Shown piece after piece: positions 61,067 through 64,000 of a stretch of DNA of 64,000 nucleotides. Source of the DNA: JARRKC01 sp963723965 (lineage in GTDB: Bacteria > Acidobacteriota > UBA6911 > RPQK01 > JAPXNP01); the NCBI GenBank assembly GCA_963723965.1, contig CAVRSV010000010.1, positions 181,131 to 245,130 on the forward strand, given 5' to 3'. Positions within the stretch are counted from its first letter, which is position 1; each line of letters begins with the position of its first letter. Made by a program: the position numbers and the translations under genes. The notes below the pieces were generated by a model. That model was given only the letters and a program-made list of their open reading frames with translations, did no database searches and was not told where the DNA came from.

Positions 61067-61723
61067 GTGAATAACCAAAAGGCGAAGCCACAAGGATCGA
61101 AGGGCGGAAAGACGGCGCCCGGGACACCGGGTGGCCGCGAGCTTTCCGCATTGGTGCGCGGCGCTCAACGCGGCGACATAGATGACTTTCAAAAGCTTTA
61201 CGATGTTTTCAGCCGAAAGATCTTGAACTACTTGTACCGTATGACGGGCTCGAGGGAAGAAGCCGAGGATCTGGCGCAGGATACCTTCGTACTGGCGTTC
61301 CGCAAACTGGACACGCTGAAGGAGCCGGCGAAGATTCAGAGCTGGCTGTTTCGGATTGCGCAAAACAATGTGTACCAGCGTTACCGAGGCAAGCGACCGC
61401 AGCTGGAATCGATCGATCGGGAGGAGGCTTCCGAGCTCTCCGACCTCCAGAAGCTGGCGACGCCTCAGCCGAGCCCCGAGGGCAGTGTTTTGTCCGAAGA
61501 GCTGGAACGGGTGATTGCGGAGACCATTGCCGAGCTTCCCGAGAAATACCGAACCGTTTTCATCCTGTCGGCCGTCCAGCGGCTGAGCTATCAGGAGATC
61601 AGTGAGATCGTGGATCGCTCACTGGCCTCGGTAAAGTCGGACATTCACAGAGCCAGGGTCACCGTCCGGGACAGGATCAAGCAGTATTTGGGGGAAAACT
61701 ATGGAATGTCGAAGTTGCACTGA
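61067..61723 (+). CDS. ECF RNA polymerase sigma factor (RpoE-like)
   Basis: A 218-residue ECF sigma factor. Region 2 spans about 25-95 (GAQRGDIDDFQKLYDVFSRKILNYLYRMTGSREEAEDLAQDTFVLAFRKLDTL) and region 4 about 150-215 (ELPEKYRTVFILSAVQRLSYQEISEIVDRSLASVKSDIHRAR). The start is GTG 61067, without a strong ribosome site. The downstream anti-sigma gene starts 23 bases before its stop. A weak ECF-like motif (GCAACTT at 61035, then ATCCAA at 61057) directly precedes the gene and might mean autoregulation with a leaderless transcript. Confidence 0.93.
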   Translation: MNNQKAKPQGSKGGKTAPGTPGGRELSALVRGAQRGDIDDFQKLYDVFSRKILNYLYRMTGSREEAEDLAQDTFVLAFRKLDTLKEPAKIQSWLFRIAQNNVYQRYRGKRPQLESIDREEASELSDLQKLATPQPSPEGSVLSEELERVIAETIAELPEKYRTVFILSAVQRLSYQEISEIVDRSLASVKSDIHRARVTVRDRIKQYLGENYGMSKLH

Positions 61724-62237
61724 TGCTTTGACAGCGTTGATGGATCAGGAATTGCCCCCCGCTGAGCAGCAGTCCGTCGAGGAACACCTCTCCACCTGCG
61801 CCTCCTGCCGGAACGAGTATGAATCTCTGCTGGAAGCCCATCGCCTGCCGGTTCAACTCTCGGCGATCTCTCCCGACGTCGGGCTCTGGAGCAGAATCGA
61901 GGCCGAACTCGCCGGCGGATCCGCTCTCGGCGCCCGGCCGGCTGTCCCGGTCCCGAGTCGCCACGGCCTCGGGTATGCACTCGCGGGCTGGCTGCTGCGT
62001 CCCTGGGTCCCCATCTCTGCACTGGGTGGGATCCTCATCGTCATGCTGGCGGTGAACTACCTCGACCCACCCGACCCGATCGAGCATGAGTTCTCCAACT
62101 TCATCCAGCAGCGCGAGCGGATCTACGACAACCAGCGCAAGCTTCTCTCGACGGACGGACAGTGGCAGCCGAGGGATGCGCGCAATCCCTTCAGCCAACC
62201 GGTGAGCTTCTCCGACAAGAACCCTTTTCAGGAGTGA
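61701..62237 (+). CDS. Zinc-finger anti-sigma factor (ZAS/RsrA type), membrane-anchored
   Basis: A 178-residue protein that should hold the ECF sigma factor inactive. The N-terminal zinc-binding motif is complete: C3, C6, H29, C33 and C36 (HLSTCASC). A membrane helix follows at about 102-121 (VPISALGGILIVMLAVNYL), with a periplasmic tail. It overlaps the sigma gene by 23 bases. Transmembrane anti-sigma factors of this kind are typical substrates of site-2 proteases such as RseP at 46542. Confidence 0.92.
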   Translation: MECRSCTDALTALMDQELPPAEQQSVEEHLSTCASCRNEYESLLEAHRLPVQLSAISPDVGLWSRIEAELAGGSALGARPAVPVPSRHGLGYALAGWLLRPWVPISALGGILIVMLAVNYLDPPDPIEHEFSNFIQQRERIYDNQRKLLSTDGQWQPRDARNPFSQPVSFSDKNPFQE

Positions 62238-62242
62238 CCTTA

Positions 62243-62677
62243 ATGTTGATCCCGGGCCTACTGACCACCCTCCTCTTAGCCTCCCCTGTCTGGACCGCGA
62301 CTCAGGATAACTGGGAAGAGGTGCGCGTCATCGCCGAGACTCAGCATGAGATCGTGCTCCTTCTCATCCAGAAGGAAGAGTTCGACAAGGTTCCGCAAGC
62401 CGCCCGCGAGATCTTCAAGCTGCATTTCCCTCCGGATCAGGAACATCGCATCGTGAAGGAGGCCCAGATTCTGACGAGTGCTCTTCTGCACCACAACCGG
62501 ACCGACATCGCTCACCAGATCGTCAGCGATGCCATGCGCTGCGTACGCCAGCCGCAGTCCAAGGCCGAGCTCCACAAGGAGCAGGCGTTCATCTACCAGC
62601 AAGAAGGCAAGAACGACGACGCGCTGCGGGAGTTCGAAGAATCCCTGAAGCTCGAGAAGCAGCAGGCACCGGAGTAG
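62243..62677 (+). CDS. Small exported helical protein of the sigma/anti-sigma operon
   Basis: A 144-residue protein with an N-terminal signal (LIPGLLTTLLLASPVWTA) and a largely helical remainder: NWEEVRVIAETQHEIVLLLIQKEEFDKVPQAAREIFKLHFPP, then a TPR-like pair ending KEQAFIYQQEGKNDDALREFEESLKLEK. AGGAG precedes ATG 62243, right after the anti-sigma stop. Possibly a periplasmic sensor or scaffold of the sigma system. No family name can be given. Confidence 0.72.
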   Translation: MLIPGLLTTLLLASPVWTATQDNWEEVRVIAETQHEIVLLLIQKEEFDKVPQAAREIFKLHFPPDQEHRIVKEAQILTSALLHHNRTDIAHQIVSDAMRCVRQPQSKAELHKEQAFIYQQEGKNDDALREFEESLKLEKQQAPE

Positions 62678-62686
62678 GCGGGCTTC

Positions 62687-63838
62687 ATGCGCAGGCGACG
62701 AGGTGACGGCGAGGAATTCTGCACCGTATCCGGGAAGCCGATCCGGGAACTCTACGGACCGGACGATCTCCCGCCCGATCAGTTCCAGTCACGCATTGCC
62801 GCCCCGGGCCGCTTCCCTTACACCCGGGGTGTTTATCCCAACATGTATCGGGGTCGACTCTGGACCATGCGCCAGTTTGCCGGTTTCGGATCCCCGTCTG
62901 AGACCAACCAGCGTCTGAAGTACCTCCTCGAGCAGGGGCAGACGGGCCTCTCGATTGCTTTTGATCTCCCCACCCTGATGGGGCTGGACTCCGACGCCCC
63001 GGAGGCGGAGGGCGAGGTAGGCAAGTGCGGAGTCGCGGTGGACTCGCTGGCCGATATGGAAAAGCTGCTGGAGGGAATCCGGCTCGATCAGGTCACGACG
63101 TCGATGACCATCAATGCGCCCGCCGCGATCCTTCTGGCCATGTATGTCGCGGTCGCCGAAAAGCAGGGCTGCCCGCACGACCGGATCGGCGGCACCCTGC
63201 AGAACGACATCCTCAAGGAGTACATCGCCCAGAAGGAGTGGATCTTCCCCCCGGAGCCATCCATGCGGCTCGTCGTGGATGTCATCCAGTTCTGCGCCGC
63301 CCAACTGCCCCGCTACAACTCGATCTCGATCAGCGGGTATCACATCCGGGAAGCCGGTTCGACGGCGGCCCAGGAGCTGGCATTCACACTGCGGGACGGA
63401 ATCGAGTATGTGGAAGCCTGTCTGCAGCGGGGAATGTCGGTCGATGACTTCGCTCCGCGTCTCTCCTTCTTCTTCAACTGCCACAACGATTTCTTCGAGG
63501 AAATTGCCAAGTTCCGGGCGGCCCGACGCCTGTGGGCGACGATCATGCGGGATCGATTCGGGGCCGCCAATGAACGGTCGTGGATGTGCCGCCTCCACGC
63601 CCAGACGGCCGGCTGCAGCCTGACGGCCCAGCAGCCGATGAACAACGTGATCCGGGCCAGCCTGCAATCCCTGGCGGGAGTCCTCGGGGGCACGAACTCG
63701 TTGCACACCAACGCACTCGACGAAGCCCTGGCCCTTCCGACGCTGGGTAATGTCCTGTATCCGGGCAGGGAGATCGACATTTACTTCAGCCCGAATTCGG
63801 TTAAATGGATCCATCAGGGTGATAAAAAAACATCCTAA
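62687..63838 (+). CDS. Methylmalonyl-CoA mutase large subunit, truncated with unrelated tail
   Basis: B12-dependent acyl-CoA mutase, catalytic barrel part. Residues 1-352 match the family closely: RFPYTRGVYPNMYRGRLWTMRQFAGFGSPSETNQR, QTGLSIAFDLPTLMGLDSD, TSMTINAPAAILLAMYVAVAE, GTLQNDILKEYIAQKEWIFPP, RYNSISISGYHIREAGSTA and GGTNSLHTNALDEALALPT. Homology then stops at T352 (63742). The next 31 residues to the stop are unrelated and use many more A/T-ending codons. A normal subunit continues for another 160-200 residues. The gene is therefore either broken by a rearrangement or joined to foreign sequence in assembly. Confidence 0.85.
   Translation: MRRRRGDGEEFCTVSGKPIRELYGPDDLPPDQFQSRIAAPGRFPYTRGVYPNMYRGRLWTMRQFAGFGSPSETNQRLKYLLEQGQTGLSIAFDLPTLMGLDSDAPEAEGEVGKCGVAVDSLADMEKLLEGIRLDQVTTSMTINAPAAILLAMYVAVAEKQGCPHDRIGGTLQNDILKEYIAQKEWIFPPEPSMRLVVDVIQFCAAQLPRYNSISISGYHIREAGSTAAQELAFTLRDGIEYVEACLQRGMSVDDFAPRLSFFFNCHNDFFEEIAKFRAARRLWATIMRDRFGAANERSWMCRLHAQTAGCSLTAQQPMNNVIRASLQSLAGVLGGTNSLHTNALDEALALPTLGNVLYPGREIDIYFSPNSVKWIHQGDKKTS
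63743..63838 (+). other. Foreign-looking 31-codon tail fused to the mutase fragment
   Basis: The encoded segment (LGNVLYPGREIDIYFSPNSVKWI, then a Lys-rich end) reads like the C-terminus of another protein, with strands reminiscent of a TOBE-type end of an ABC transporter ATPase; that identity is a guess. Thirteen of 31 codons end in A or T against about five of the preceding 38. Confidence 0.5.
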
Positions 63839-63881
63839 AAAAACGGGAATTATAAACATCATCCCGCCGGAGGTGCAATCA

Positions 63882-64000
63882 ATGCGGGTTTACATCGGAT
63901 TTGACGACACGGATACACGCGAATTGGCCGTCGGTACCGGCAAACTGGCGCGACGTTTCGAGGCCGAAATGCCGGCAGACGGCCTTCTCTGGGGGGTTGT
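63882..64000 (+). CDS. TiaS-like / DUF1743-type protein, N-terminal fragment
   Basis: The first 39 residues begin MRVYIGFDDTDT and contain GTGKLARRFE. The IGFDDTD(T/S)...GTGKLAR pattern is that of the archaeal tRNA(Ile2) agmatinylcytidine synthetase TiaS family and related bacterial proteins. GGAGGTG lies six bases before the ATG. It runs off the window, and it lies on the far side of the composition break at 63742, so it may not belong to the same genome as the rest. Confidence 0.65.
   Translation, partial: MRVYIGFDDTDTRELAVGTGKLARRFEAEMPADGLLWGV

Overview
The window is a dense, high-GC stretch of a diderm (Gram-negative type) bacterial chromosome. The best guess for its source is a member of the Acidobacteriota. 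Reasons: an acidobacterial-type VWFA-related protein, a PASTA-domain protein next to rsmB/rpe, multi-POTRA BamA beside TamB, and a Cys-type CcmE. This is inference from gene content; no rRNA gene is present to test it. About 65 protein genes are supported. I found no tRNA, rRNA, CRISPR array, prophage or insertion sequence.

Layout. 1-7556 (minus): valS (cut by the window edge), a response regulator, bamD-like lipoprotein, rpe, a PASTA protein, rsmB, fmt, def. 7965-11553 (plus): mlaE, mlaF, mlaD with a CDP-alcohol phosphatidyltransferase. 11639-15998 (minus): LolA-like carrier, small membrane protein, LolD-like ATPase, FtsX/LolC-like permease, LolB-like lipoprotein and a DedA-type membrane protein, a compact candidate lipoprotein-sorting operon. 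16901-18820: dnaK with a clear sigma-70 promoter. 18978-25244 (minus): a cytochrome c maturation operon (ccmE, F, an I-like stub, A, B, C, D) ending in the VWFA-like gene. 25447-27182: F0 ATP synthase genes (atpZ, atpI-like, atpB, atpE). 27223-29153: UDP-xylose synthase-like and galE. 29223-34206: a small membrane protein, a Tat-exported asparaginase, aroA, uvrB. 34362-42646: clpB, a LysM lytic transglycosylase, an unknown wHTH-like protein, grpE, a cyclophilin lipoprotein, ruvC, yebC. 42785-47870 (plus): truA, uppS, cdsA, dxr, rseP. 48008-50136 (minus): a Na+/Ca2+-type exchanger and an RsbW/RsbV-like switch pair. 50385-58016 (plus): tamB-like, bamA, surA-like. Then dtd, an unknown gene divergent from lexA, lexA with a 54-aa partner, a two-PDZ protein, an ECF sigma/anti-sigma pair with a small exported protein, and a methylmalonyl-CoA mutase cut short near 63742.

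Much of the content is envelope biogenesis: BAM (bamA, bamD, surA-like), TamB, Mla, Lol-like transport, undecaprenyl and phospholipid precursor synthesis, RseP and envelope-type sigma control.

The most interesting signals are: (1) a dispersed family of degenerate 7-bp-periodic repeats in at least five gaps, usually starting at a stop codon, two of which form long inverted repeats of the same sequence; (2) the compact Lol-like operon with LolA-, LolB-, LolD- and LolC/E-like members; (3) CcmE carrying CxxxY instead of HxxxY with no ccmG/ccmH nearby; (4) a paired 11-bp direct-repeat operator in the lexA promoter; (5) an abrupt sequence and composition break inside the methylmalonyl-CoA mutase gene, probably an assembly chimera or a rearrangement.
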